From Verrucomicrobiota bacterium (GTDB taxonomy: Bacteria; Verrucomicrobiota; Verrucomicrobiia; Verrucomicrobiales; Verrucomicrobiaceae), in assembly GCA_021413535.1 (NCBI GenBank), contig JAIOQF010000032.1:1-16787 (forward strand): a stretch of 16,787 nucleotides of DNA, given 5' to 3'. Under the pieces are notes generated by a model. That model did not search any database, had not been told where the DNA came from, and saw only the letters and a program-made list of their open reading frames with translations. This document shows positions 6,919-15,738 of the stretch, in pieces; the stretch's first letter is position 1; each line of letters starts with the position of its first letter. The translations under genes and the position numbers were made by a program.

Positions 6919-9477
6919 ATGAGCCGCAAGAAAGCCCGCCAGATTGCGAGTGAAAATCTGGTCAAACCGGACGCCGTGCAGGTGGATGCTTCTGTTGCCC
7001 GAACTTGGGCCGTTTGGATTTGGGGTTTGCTTATCGTAGTCGTCACGCTGGGCGCCTACTGGCCCGCGCTTCAGGGGAAATTTGTTTTTGATGATGACTT
7101 GTGGACAACTAACGCGGAAAAAGTGCTGCGAGATTTCTCCGGGCTCTGGCGCATCTGGACGGACACCACGGCGCTGCAGCAATACTATCCGCTCACTGGC
7201 ACTTCATTTTGGATTGACTATCAATTGTGGCATTGGTGGACGCTGCCTTATCATGTGGAGAATGTATTACTTCATGCGACATGCGCGCTGCTGCTCTGGA
7301 GACTGTTGCTGAAGCTGGAGGTGCCGGGAGCCTGGCTGACGGGCGCGCTCTTTGCGCTGCACCCGGTGATGGTCGAATCCACCGCGTGGATCACCGAGCG
7401 CAAAAACGTTCTCTCGATGGTGTTTTTCCTGGCATCCTTACTAACTTACGGACGATATCAATCATTCTGGAAGGGGGAACGAATGCCGCGTCGGCGAAGC
7501 TGGTCTTATGCGCTGGCGCTGCTTTTGTTTTTGGGCGCGTTGCTTTCTAAGATCACAGCCTTTGCCCTGCCGCCGGTCTTTCTGCTGCTGGGCTGGTGGA
7601 AACTAGGTCGCATCCGCTGGCGGGAAGATGTGCTGCCGACCCTGCCGTTCTTTGCGCTTTCAGTCGGGCTGTCGTTATTAATTGCCTGGTTGGAAAAGCA
7701 TCACGTCGGGGCTGATGGCGCGGGCTGGGATTTATCTTGGCCGGAACGATTCTTGATCGCTGGGCGGGTGCCGTGGTTTTATGCTGGCAAGCTGTTCTGG
7801 CCCGTGAATCTATGTTTGGATTATCCACGGTGGAAACTGAATGCCGGTTCGGGCCTGTCATGGTTATTTCCATTGGGCGCAGTTGCTGCGTTGTTGGTGC
7901 CATGGCTTTATCGGAAACGATTGGGGCGCGGGCCGGTGTTGGCGCTATTCTGTTTTGCTGGAACGCTGTTTCCAGTGCTCGGTTTCATGAATGTCTATGG
8001 GATGCTCTATTCCTTCGTGGCTGATCGCTGGGTCTATCTTTCAAGTCCAGCCTTGCTGGCTCTGGGCGTGGCTTTCGTGGCGCAATTGGAAGCCAGGATG
8101 GCCAGGCCGGTGTTGCTGCGGGGACTGGCTCTGCTGGTGCTGCCGATCTTAGCTGTGCTTACCTGGCAGCAGGCTGGTCAATATAAGGATTCTGAAACAC
8201 TCTGGCGCGCGACAGTAACAACCAACCCTGAAAGTTGGCTGGCTCATGGCAACCTAGGTTATACCCTTGATAAAAACGGGCTGGTCGATGAGGCCAAGAC
8301 TCATTACCAGACGGCCTTGGAACTTAATCCGAATTATGCTGACGCCCATAACAACTTGGGCAAAGTGATTTTCCATGAGGGAAAATGGAACGAGGCCATC
8401 GACCATTTTCAGAAGGCGCTGGAGCTTAATCCGAATTTTATCGGTGCTCACAACAATCTGGCCAGCGCCCTCTTGCGAAATGATCAGGCGGACAAGGCGG
8501 TCGCTCATTACCAGCACGCCCTGTTGCTCAATCCAGATTACGCGGAGGCCCATTATAATCTGGGTAATGCTTTGCTGCAATTGAAGCAGGTCGATGAGGC
8601 CATCTCGCATTACCATCGTGCCCTGGAGTTGAGGCCAGAATACTTCGAGTCCCACTATAACTTGGGCAATGCCTTTCTGCAAAAAGACCAGGTGGATGTG
8701 GCGATCAACCATTTCAAGAAGGCCCTAGAACTTAAGCCGGATTACCCCGAGGCGCAAAATAACCTGGGCAATGCCCTGCTGCATAATGGGCAGATGGATG
8801 AGGCGCTCGTCCATTATCGGAAGGCGATTCAACTCAATCCGGAAATGGCAGAAGCGCAAAACAACTATGGCGAATTACTGCTGCGAAATGGACAGGTCGA
8901 TGAGGCTATTGAGCATTATCAAAAAGCCCTGGAACTTAAGCCGGATTACGCTGAGGCGCATTATAACATGGGCAATGCCCTGCTGCAGAAGGGACGGGTG
9001 GATGAGGCGATCAGTCATTACCGTGAAGCTCTGGAACTCGAGCCGGAATACACCTTGGCCCATTTAAATCTCGGCAACGCGCTGAAACAAGCTGGGCGAA
9101 TGGGCGAGGCGATTAGTCAATACGAGGCGGCGCTTAAACTTAGTCCCTCGGAACTGGGCGCGTTGAACAACCTGGCTTGGATGCTGGCAACGAGTCCAGA
9201 TGCTGCACAGCGCAACGGTGCGCGGGCGCTGGAAGTGGCGCTGCAGGCCAATCAACTTTCTGGCGGCAACCATGCCATCGTTCAACATACGCTGGCCGCA
9301 GCATATGCCGAGTGTGGTCGCTTTGCCGAGGCGGCGGAAGTAGCCGAGCGAGCCATGGCTGGCGCGATCTCCGAAGGCAACACCGCCATGGCTGCCGCAT
9401 TGCGCAACGAGCGCGAACTTTATCTGGCAGGCAAAGCTCTTCGGGAAGCTCTTCCGGCGGTGATGCCATCGCGCTGA
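6919..9477 (+). CDS. TMTC-like polytopic membrane protein with C-terminal TPR domain
   Basis: 852 residues from the ATG at 6919; an in-frame GTG at 6889 would add ten. The N-terminal half has about ten hydrophobic segments, the first at about residues 30-50. A short loop carries FDDDLW (about 56-61), and HPVMVESTAWITERKN (about 148-163) matches the HP-E-A-W-ERK signature I associate with TMTC/DUF1736 and related GT-C-fold glycosyltransferases. Nine consecutive 34-residue TPRs follow (8233-9150), then a degenerate tenth. Eukaryotic TMTC proteins are O-mannosyltransferases with the same membrane-then-TPR order. The bacterial relative probably transfers sugar from a lipid-linked donor to proteins outside the cytoplasm, with the TPRs binding substrate, but the substrate is unknown. 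No ribosome binding site precedes either start. Its 3' end overlaps mutY by 58 bp. Confidence 0.85.
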   Translation: MSRKKARQIASENLVKPDAVQVDASVARTWAVWIWGLLIVVVTLGAYWPALQGKFVFDDDLWTTNAEKVLRDFSGLWRIWTDTTALQQYYPLTGTSFWIDYQLWHWWTLPYHVENVLLHATCALLLWRLLLKLEVPGAWLTGALFALHPVMVESTAWITERKNVLSMVFFLASLLTYGRYQSFWKGERMPRRRSWSYALALLLFLGALLSKITAFALPPVFLLLGWWKLGRIRWREDVLPTLPFFALSVGLSLLIAWLEKHHVGADGAGWDLSWPERFLIAGRVPWFYAGKLFWPVNLCLDYPRWKLNAGSGLSWLFPLGAVAALLVPWLYRKRLGRGPVLALFCFAGTLFPVLGFMNVYGMLYSFVADRWVYLSSPALLALGVAFVAQLEARMARPVLLRGLALLVLPILAVLTWQQAGQYKDSETLWRATVTTNPESWLAHGNLGYTLDKNGLVDEAKTHYQTALELNPNYADAHNNLGKVIFHEGKWNEAIDHFQKALELNPNFIGAHNNLASALLRNDQADKAVAHYQHALLLNPDYAEAHYNLGNALLQLKQVDEAISHYHRALELRPEYFESHYNLGNAFLQKDQVDVAINHFKKALELKPDYPEAQNNLGNALLHNGQMDEALVHYRKAIQLNPEMAEAQNNYGELLLRNGQVDEAIEHYQKALELKPDYAEAHYNMGNALLQKGRVDEAISHYREALELEPEYTLAHLNLGNALKQAGRMGEAISQYEAALKLSPSELGALNNLAWMLATSPDAAQRNGARALEVALQANQLSGGNHAIVQHTLAAAYAECGRFAEAAEVAERAMAGAISEGNTAMAAALRNERELYLAGKALREALPAVMPSR
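8233..9150 (+). repeat. Nine tandem 102-bp units encoding TPRs
   Basis: Starting at 8233, nine consecutive 102-bp units each encode one 34-residue TPR with no insertions. Units begin at 8233, 8335, 8437, 8539, 8641, 8743, 8845, 8947 and 9049. Units 4 and 8 are the most alike (YAEAHYNLGNALLQ and YAEAHYNMGNALLQ, then VDEAISHY in both), which suggests fairly recent duplication or gene conversion within the array. Confidence 0.9.
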
Positions 9478-10574
9478 GTTCTGACCTTCACCAATGCTTC
9501 CAAGACTCGGCGATAGGGACTGGGCATGGGGAGCGAAGTTAGGTCTGAAAGCGGAATCATGGAATGATGGAGTGATGGAAGGCTGATTTGATGCGACGGC
9601 GCAGCGTGAACGTGGAGCGTGACGCGATAGCGCGTGATCGTGTAAGTGCTGGTGTGCAGTGTCTTTGGTAATCGCTTCATCACCGGCAGCGCGGGCAGTT
9701 TCCACAGGCCGGTGCGGCGACTGCCGGTTTCCTGTTCGAGGAGCACGCCGGCGGCAGTCTGTTGAAAATAGACGTGCTCGATGACCTCGGTGATCTGAGT
9801 GCGTTTCGACTTTACCGGGAGCGATGCTGGATCGGTTGCAGCGCAGAATTTTTTTACGGGACAACTTTTGCAATCGGGTGTGGCAGATTTGCAGACGGTC
9901 TGGCCGAGTTCCATCAAGGCAGAGTTGTGGATGCGTGCGCTGGCTGAGGCGCGGACGAGTATGGTGGCGCGTTGCCAGAGGAGCTTCTTTCCTGCAGTGG
10001 AATCAACCGGCGTCACGTCATTGAAAATTCGCGAGAGGACGCGCGCGATATTGCCGTCCACGATCGGCTGTTTGTCATTAAATGCGAAACTGGCCACGGC
10101 CCCGGCGGTGTAGTCGCCGATGCCCGGCAGTTTACGGATCGCGGTGATGTCACGCGGGAAAATGCCGCCGTGAGCTGCGACAACGGTTTGCGCGAGTTTG
10201 TGGAGGAATCGGGCGCGGCGGTAGTAACCGAGTCCTTCCCACGCTTTCAATATTTCATGTTCTGATGCCTTGGCCAGCGTGGCAAAATCGGGAAACCGTT
10301 TCATCCAACGGTCGTAATAACCGCGATCAAGCACGGTTGTGATCTGAGTCTGTTGCAGCATGATTTCGCTGACCAGAATGGGATAGGGATCGGTGGTGCG
10401 ACGCCAGGGATAGTCGCGACCGCTGATCTTGAACCAGCGCGCGAGCGCACCGGCGAAGGCGCGTTGGATGAGAAGTGGCGGGTTATGATTGATAAGTGAT
10501 GAGTGATGGATGAACCGGCTGTTGTCGAGGGTAGAAAGTGAATCAAATCGGGCAGGTCCGGTGATCCTTGCCAA
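9420..10574 (-). CDS. mutY: Adenine DNA glycosylase MutY
   Basis: 384 residues from a TTG at 10574. MutY removes adenine mispaired with 8-oxoguanine in base-excision repair. Seen: the catalytic Glu in SEIMLQQTQ (E70), helix-hairpin-helix LPGIGDYTAG (149-158), the catalytic Asp in IVDGNIARVLSR (D173), and a complete [4Fe-4S] ligand set C-x6-C-x2-C-x5-C (C228, C235, C238, C244). The C-terminal NUDIX-like 8-oxoG reader runs from about residue 265 (GVLLEQETGS, then GLWKLPALP) to LPMPSPYRRVLEAL. Family alignment would start near LLIQRAFAGALARW (about residue 34). No ATG or GTG lies there, so the first 30 or so residues, partly encoded by simple repeats, are doubtful. The 3' end overlaps the end of the TMTC-like gene by 58 bp. 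Confidence 0.93.
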   Translation of the reverse strand: MARITGPARFDSLSTLDNSRFIHHSSLINHNPPLLIQRAFAGALARWFKISGRDYPWRRTTDPYPILVSEIMLQQTQITTVLDRGYYDRWMKRFPDFATLAKASEHEILKAWEGLGYYRRARFLHKLAQTVVAAHGGIFPRDITAIRKLPGIGDYTAGAVASFAFNDKQPIVDGNIARVLSRIFNDVTPVDSTAGKKLLWQRATILVRASASARIHNSALMELGQTVCKSATPDCKSCPVKKFCAATDPASLPVKSKRTQITEVIEHVYFQQTAAGVLLEQETGSRRTGLWKLPALPVMKRLPKTLHTSTYTITRYRVTLHVHAAPSHQISLPSLHHSMIPLSDLTSLPMPSPYRRVLEALVKVRTQRDGITAGRASRRALPAR

Positions 10575-10586
10575 GAAATTTGCTCG

Positions 10587-10614
10587 TCATTCATCATTCA
10601 TCATTCATCATTCC
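10587..10614. repeat. TCATTCA heptamer tandem repeat
   Basis: Four consecutive heptamers, TCATTCA three times and then TCATTCC, occupy the 47-bp gap between the divergent mutY and rnhC starts. Looser relatives rich in TGATGA occur inside both ends of mutY, at about 10487-10513 and 9555-9582. Confidence 0.8.
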
Positions 10615-10621
10615 GCTTCTC

Positions 10622-11548
10622 ATGCCCGCACCCACGAGTTACACCAAGCCGCTGACGACCGCACAGGCGGAGAAATTGCGCGCGATGCTGGAAGAAAAAG
10701 GTTTTGTGCTGGAGGAAAAACCTTATTGCCTCTATGCGGCGATCAACAAGGCGGAGAAGGTCAACGTGGCGGTTTATGAAAAAGGGCCGAAGATTTTGGT
10801 GCAGGGGAAGGGCACGGAACACTTTGTGCAGTTTACGCTGGAGCCCGAGGTGCTGGGCGTGGCAGAACTGGGTTATGAGCAGGTGCATCATCCGGAAATG
10901 TTCCAGCCTCACATCGGTGTGGACGAGAGCGGGAAAGGGGATTTTTTCGGACCCTTGGTGGTGGCGGGTGCCTATGTGGATGAAAACATGGCACGAAGGC
11001 TGCGCGAGCTGGGGGTGATGGACAGCAAGCGCATCGGAAGTGACAGCCGCATTGGAACTCTCGCAAAACAAATGCGAGAGGCGGGTGTCATTCATGAGGT
11101 CATCGTGCTGGGGCCTCAGCGTTACAACGAACTCTACGAAAAGTTCGGCAACTTGAACAAGCTGCTGGCCTGGGGTCATGCAAAGGTTATTGAGAATCTG
11201 CTGGAGCGCGTGCCCGACTGTCCGCGGGCGTTGAGCGACCAGTTTGCTAATCCGAAAGTTTTGGAGCGCGCTCTGCAAGCGCGGGGCAAGACCATCAAGC
11301 TGGAACAGCGGACCAAGGCGGAAAGCGATCCGGCTGTGGCTGCGGCCTCCATCTTCGCGCGCGAAGGTTTCGTGCAATGGCTGGATGCTGCGGGGGAACG
11401 TCACGGCGTGCCGTTGCCCAAGGGGGTTTCCCCGGCGGTGAAACAGAACGCCGCCGAACTGGTGGCGCGACACGGGCGGGACATTCTCGACAAGGTCGCG
11501 AAGATGCACTTTCGCACGGCAAGTGAAATTACCACGGAAAAAACCTAG
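10622..11548 (+). CDS. rnhC: Ribonuclease HIII
   Basis: 308 residues from the ATG at 10622 (MPAPTSYTKP); an in-frame ATG at 10568 would translate the simple repeats and is rejected. RNase HIII cleaves the RNA strand of RNA-DNA hybrids. The N-terminal region (about 1-90) fits the substrate-binding TBP-like domain of HIII enzymes, which distinguishes them from HII. The catalytic domain opens with IGVDESGKGDFFGPLVV (D101, E102), the DEAD/DESG signature. Further acidic candidates are D134 in VMDSK and D206 in LSDQF, and the typical KAESDPAVAAASIFAR stretch follows. It is divergent from mutY across a 47-bp repeat-filled gap. No Shine-Dalgarno sequence is seen. Confidence 0.93.
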   Translation: MPAPTSYTKPLTTAQAEKLRAMLEEKGFVLEEKPYCLYAAINKAEKVNVAVYEKGPKILVQGKGTEHFVQFTLEPEVLGVAELGYEQVHHPEMFQPHIGVDESGKGDFFGPLVVAGAYVDENMARRLRELGVMDSKRIGSDSRIGTLAKQMREAGVIHEVIVLGPQRYNELYEKFGNLNKLLAWGHAKVIENLLERVPDCPRALSDQFANPKVLERALQARGKTIKLEQRTKAESDPAVAAASIFAREGFVQWLDAAGERHGVPLPKGVSPAVKQNAAELVARHGRDILDKVAKMHFRTASEITTEKT

Positions 11549-11637
11549 ATTGGTCGCGAACTTGTTTTTTCCGTTGCATGATGGCGCAAGCAGGGGAATC
11601 TCAGAGAATTGACTGAAATAACGAGCGAATTCAAAAT

Positions 11638-11946
11638 ATGGCCACTGTCACCAAACGCGAACTTGTCATCGAGCTCAGCAACCGCTGCGGCCTCACTCAA
11701 GCCCAGGTCTTCGGGGTCTTTCAGGCCTCGCTGGATCTTATCACCGAGGAACTAGCCAAGGGCAATGAGGTGACGTTGCGGCGATTCGGCACTTTTGAAG
11801 TGCGCGTGACAAAACCAAAAGTTGGCCGCAATCCGAACCAGCCCGGCAGCGACATGGAAATTCCGGCGCGGACCGTGGTGAAATTCAAGCCCGGCAAGGA
11901 GATGAAGGCCAAGGTGGCCGAAGTCTATCCGAAGATCACGCCTTGA
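11638..11946 (+). CDS. HU/IHF-family DNA-binding protein
   Basis: 102 residues, slightly longer than the roughly 90 of typical HU. The N-terminal helical dimerisation region (TKRELVIELSNRCGLTQAQV) is followed by the conserved beta-arm core: GNEVTLRRFGTFEVR, then GRNPNQPG, in which the family's Pro at the arm tip is present, and VVKFKPGKEMKAKV. It is a homodimeric or heterodimeric nucleoid protein that bends DNA. HU cannot be separated from IHF-alpha by eye. It stands 89 bp after rnhC with no Shine-Dalgarno sequence, and its end converges on the methyltransferase 24 bp away. Confidence 0.92.
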   Translation: MATVTKRELVIELSNRCGLTQAQVFGVFQASLDLITEELAKGNEVTLRRFGTFEVRVTKPKVGRNPNQPGSDMEIPARTVVKFKPGKEMKAKVAEVYPKITP

Positions 11947-11970
11947 CCGCTGGCCTGGTTTGATCCGGGG

Positions 11971-12543
11971 TTATTTCACTGCTGAGTAGACGAACGCGGG
12001 CGGCAGGTTGGGCCAGACAGTGTTCGAGGTTTCGAGCCGCGAGCAGCGCTCGCGCAGCAGCGAACGGAAGCGTCGTCCATTCGGCAGCAGATGAAATCCG
12101 CTGTAGGCGAAAGTCACCAGCACCCCGCCCTTGCGCAGCAGCGGCATGACTTGATCGAGGATGGCGACCTGCAAAGTCTCGGGAAACGCGGTCCAGGGCA
12201 GGCCGCTGACGATGACGTCAAAGCTGCCTTCCGGCCCGAGGAATTCCGCATAATCAAACTCCTGCGCGGGTGCGGTCTCAAAACGCAAGCTGGGAAACCG
12301 GGCGCGGAGCGTGGCGACGAAGGCCGGATTCATTTCCAGTCCGAGGTAACGGGCGCCAGCCGGCATGGCAGAGGAAATTTGCGAGGTGAAAGGTCCAGTG
12401 CCGGGTCCGAGTTCGAGGATGCACTGCGCAGTTTCGACTCCCGCCGCCCGGATCATTTGATGCGCCAGCTTGGCGGATGAGGGGGCGATGGCTCCGGTGG
12501 CCCTCCAGTTGGCTAAAGCTTGGCGAAAAAATATCCACGACAT
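11971..12543 (-). CDS. Class I SAM-dependent methyltransferase, phospholipid N-methyltransferase-like
   Basis: 190 residues, a single Rossmann-fold methyltransferase. Motif I is ILELGPGTGPFT (about 42-53), the acidic residue ending strand 2 is LGLEMNP (about 68-74), and motif IV is VIVSGLPWTAFP (about 109-120). The V-S-G-L-P form of motif IV, instead of NPPY, and the N-terminal sequence IAPSSAKLAHQMI are what I associate with PmtA-like phosphatidylethanolamine N-methyltransferases and relatives of rRNA dimethyladenosine transferases. Membrane-lipid methylation is therefore a fair but unproven guess. It is convergent with the HU-family gene and divergent from maf. Confidence 0.85.
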   Translation of the reverse strand: MSWIFFRQALANWRATGAIAPSSAKLAHQMIRAAGVETAQCILELGPGTGPFTSQISSAMPAGARYLGLEMNPAFVATLRARFPSLRFETAPAQEFDYAEFLGPEGSFDVIVSGLPWTAFPETLQVAILDQVMPLLRKGGVLVTFAYSGFHLLPNGRRFRSLLRERCSRLETSNTVWPNLPPAFVYSAVK

Positions 12544-12678
12544 CCGGGCAAACTATCAAGGTTGCAGCGCGCGGCAAATCGTTTTAAAAGAGGCGCGATC
12601 GAGCGATCAATGGCAAGGACGCGCTGGTGCGCGCAGACGAAGTGCTGCAGCTGCAGGAGCAGTGATGGCGCGGGGGAG

Positions 12679-13266
12679 ATGAAAAACAAGATGGAAGACA
12701 AATCGAGTTTGATTCTGGCATCGGCTTCGCCGCGCCGCTCGGAGCTGATGCTGGAGGCGGGCTATAATTTTGAAATTGTCGTTCCGGATGTTGCGGAGGC
12801 TCACGACGAGAGCTTGAGTTGCGAAGATCTGACTGTGGAGAATGCGAAGCTCAAGGCGCTGGCTGTGGCCCGCCTGCGGGTGGAGGCCGTCGTGATCGGC
12901 GCGGACACGTTGGTCTATTTAGATGGGAAACCCATTGGAAAACCGCGTGATCTTGATGAGGCCGCCGAGATGCTTCGTCGCCTGAGCGGTCGCACGCATG
13001 AAGTGTGCACAGGGGTGGCTATCGTCGCTGGCGGCGGATCGGATGTGCATGGCTTTCACGTCATCAGCCATGTTTCCTTCAAAGTGCTCAGTGATTCAGT
13101 GATCCGCGATTATCATTCGCGCATTCAACCGCTCGACAAGGCTGGTGCCTACGCGGTGCAGGACGAGAGCGCGATGATCATCGAGCGCGTGGCGGGCTCG
13201 TGGTCGAATGTGAAGGGATTGCCGATGGAGCGGTTGCGCGAGGAACTCGCCTCAATCATGGGATAG
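12679..13266 (+). CDS. maf: Maf-family nucleoside triphosphate pyrophosphatase
   Basis: 195 residues from the ATG at 12679; a second ATG at 12691 (MEDKSSLILASASPRR) is equally plausible, since GGGGGAG lies 1 nt before the first and about 12 nt before the second. The longer upstream reading (from 12520) overlaps the divergent methyltransferase and is rejected. Maf proteins hydrolyse nucleoside triphosphates to monophosphates and are viewed as house-cleaning enzymes for non-canonical nucleotides. Signatures seen: LILASASPRRSELM, VIGADTLVYLDGKPIGKP, LSGRTHEVCTGVAI, and DKAGAYAVQDESAMIIERVAGSWSNVKGLP. The GADT-x-V form points to the YhdE-like dTTP/UTP subgroup. Confidence 0.93.
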   Translation: MKNKMEDKSSLILASASPRRSELMLEAGYNFEIVVPDVAEAHDESLSCEDLTVENAKLKALAVARLRVEAVVIGADTLVYLDGKPIGKPRDLDEAAEMLRRLSGRTHEVCTGVAIVAGGGSDVHGFHVISHVSFKVLSDSVIRDYHSRIQPLDKAGAYAVQDESAMIIERVAGSWSNVKGLPMERLREELASIMG

Positions 13267-13316
13267 GGCAGCGGGCCGATCTTCCTGTGGAGATGGCGAA
13301 TGGCACAGTCCAAACA

Positions 13317-13571
13317 TCAGCGCAACGCCAGTCCGGCTCCGGCAACCTGTGGTTCAGCGTCACGATTTTCCCGGCTGGCCAGTGCGCTTTTGACTTCGCT
13401 GGATTCCAGTTGGAAATCTTCCGGTGATTTGTTGTTTTCGGCGCGCATGTTCATCATGTTTCCGCCTTTATAGAGCATCCGGCTCATCATGTTAAGGGGA
13501 GCCTGCGCGAGCCCGCAGCTGGTCAGCGCCATTGCTGATGCAAGCAGGCCGGAGATGCAGAAAACTTTCAT
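13317..13571 (-). CDS. Small lipoprotein of unknown function
   Basis: 84 residues. MKVFCISGLLASAMALTSCG is a lipoprotein signal peptide with lipobox LTSC, so Cys19 would become the lipidated first residue. The mature part (about 66 residues) is hydrophilic with a Met-rich stretch (NMMSRMLYKGGNMMNMRAE) and no recognised domain. The Met-rich stretch could bind metal, but that is speculation. It is encoded divergently from clpX with 139 bp between the starts, and no Shine-Dalgarno sequence is seen. Confidence 0.75.
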   Translation of the reverse strand: MKVFCISGLLASAMALTSCGLAQAPLNMMSRMLYKGGNMMNMRAENNKSPEDFQLESSEVKSALASRENRDAEPQVAGAGLALR

Positions 13572-13710
13572 GTGGCAGACGGCATATCACATCCGGTCCT
13601 TGGCGGAAAGAACTTCGTTTCATTTATTACTCAAGTCCGGCGCCACTATTTGCTTGCGTTCCTTGCACTGAACGTGCGACATTTCCTTGAGTTAATTCTC
13701 ACCGAACTCC

Positions 13711-14982
<1,272 letters not shown>

Positions 14983-15020
14983 GGAAATAAAGATCAGTCC
15001 AAAATGGAATTTTGATTGCT

Positions 15021-15079
15021 TGGCAATTAAATTCCTACTTGCCACATCGGGTAAGGTGGTTTAAACTCCTTGCCCGATG
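15021..15079 (+). promoter_or_regulatory. Structured cysH leader: hairpin that sequesters the start codon
   Basis: CATCGGGTAAGG (15045-15056) pairs with CCTTGCCCGATG (15068-15079) over 12 bp with one G-U pair and an 11-nt loop. The last three bases are the cysH start codon itself. Alternative pairings share the same bases. CTTGCC (15038-15043) can pair with GGTAAG (15050-15055), which would open the hairpin, and TGGCAA (15021-15026) can pair with TTGCCA (15039-15044), which would favour it again. Such mutually exclusive stems are typical of a translational switch. No known riboswitch class was recognised. A DNA operator is the alternative. Confidence 0.5.
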
Positions 15080-15733
15080 AATCCAGCCAAAATCACCGAC
15101 CTTAACGCCTCAGTGCGAGGACTTTCCCCACAGGAGCTTACCCGCTGGGCAGTTGAACGTGGGGCGGGAAGGGCTATCGTCACCACGAATTTCCGTCCCT
15201 ACGAGGCGATTATTTTACACTTAGGAGTGCAGGCTCAGGCGGACATTCCCGTGCTCTGGGTGGATCACGGCACGAACCTTCCCGAGACTTACCAATTTGC
15301 GGAAAAATGCCGCGCCCAGCTCGGGCTGAATTTGAACCCCTATCTTCCAAAGATGACCGCCGCCCACTGGTTGGCGATCAACGGCGGCAACGTCCCGATG
15401 CCCGATGAAGTTGAGCGCGTGGAAAGTTTCAGTCGGATCATGAAGCTGGAGCCTTTCGAGCGCGGAATGCGCGAACTGGCACCGACAGTTTGGATCACAG
15501 CCTTGCGCAAAGAGCAGAATCCTCAGCGCGCCGCCTCGCTTCAGCCGGTGATGTGGGATGAAAAATTCCAGTGCCTCAAGGTCAACCCGATCCTTGATTG
15601 GACACCGGTCGAGATGGACGCCTATCTCGCGGAATACTCTCTGCCCAACGAACGCACCTACTACGATCCCGCGAAGGGTGATGAGAAACACGAGTGCGGA
15701 CTGCACGCGAAACTTGTTACCGATAAGAATTGA
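15077..15733 (+). CDS. cysH: Phosphoadenylyl-sulfate (PAPS) reductase
   Basis: 218 residues. CysH reduces adenylylated sulfate to sulfite with thioredoxin or glutaredoxin. Seen: a PP-loop-type nucleotide region IVTTNFRPYEAIILHL (34-49), WVDHGTNLPETYQF (61-74), the KLEPFERGMRELAPTVWITALRKEQNPQRA block (123-152), and the catalytic-cysteine motif ECGLH (C207). At the place where APS reductases carry a CC pair before the RKxxPL segment, this protein has ESFSRIMKLEPF, and no second Cys pair exists. It therefore should not bind a [4Fe-4S] cluster and is predicted to be the PAPS-using type. It is first in a tight cluster: cysD starts 5 nt after its stop. A hairpin covers its start codon. Confidence 0.93.
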   Translation: MNPAKITDLNASVRGLSPQELTRWAVERGAGRAIVTTNFRPYEAIILHLGVQAQADIPVLWVDHGTNLPETYQFAEKCRAQLGLNLNPYLPKMTAAHWLAINGGNVPMPDEVERVESFSRIMKLEPFERGMRELAPTVWITALRKEQNPQRAASLQPVMWDEKFQCLKVNPILDWTPVEMDAYLAEYSLPNERTYYDPAKGDEKHECGLHAKLVTDKN

Positions 15734-15738
15734 ATTTC

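Noticed and set aside
8254..8712. Minus-strand open frames across the TPR array
   Set aside because: They mirror the 102-bp repeat periodicity of the sense TPR gene and have no independent support.
11609..11637. TTGACT with CAAAAT upstream of the HU-family gene as a promoter
   Set aside because: The -10 abuts the ATG, which would put the transcription start inside the coding region.
12612..12665. Short coding-looking stretch (GKDALVRADEVLQLQEQ then stop) just before maf
   Set aside because: It has no start codon, an in-frame stop lies 24 nt upstream, and it is too short to distinguish a gene remnant from GC-rich chance.
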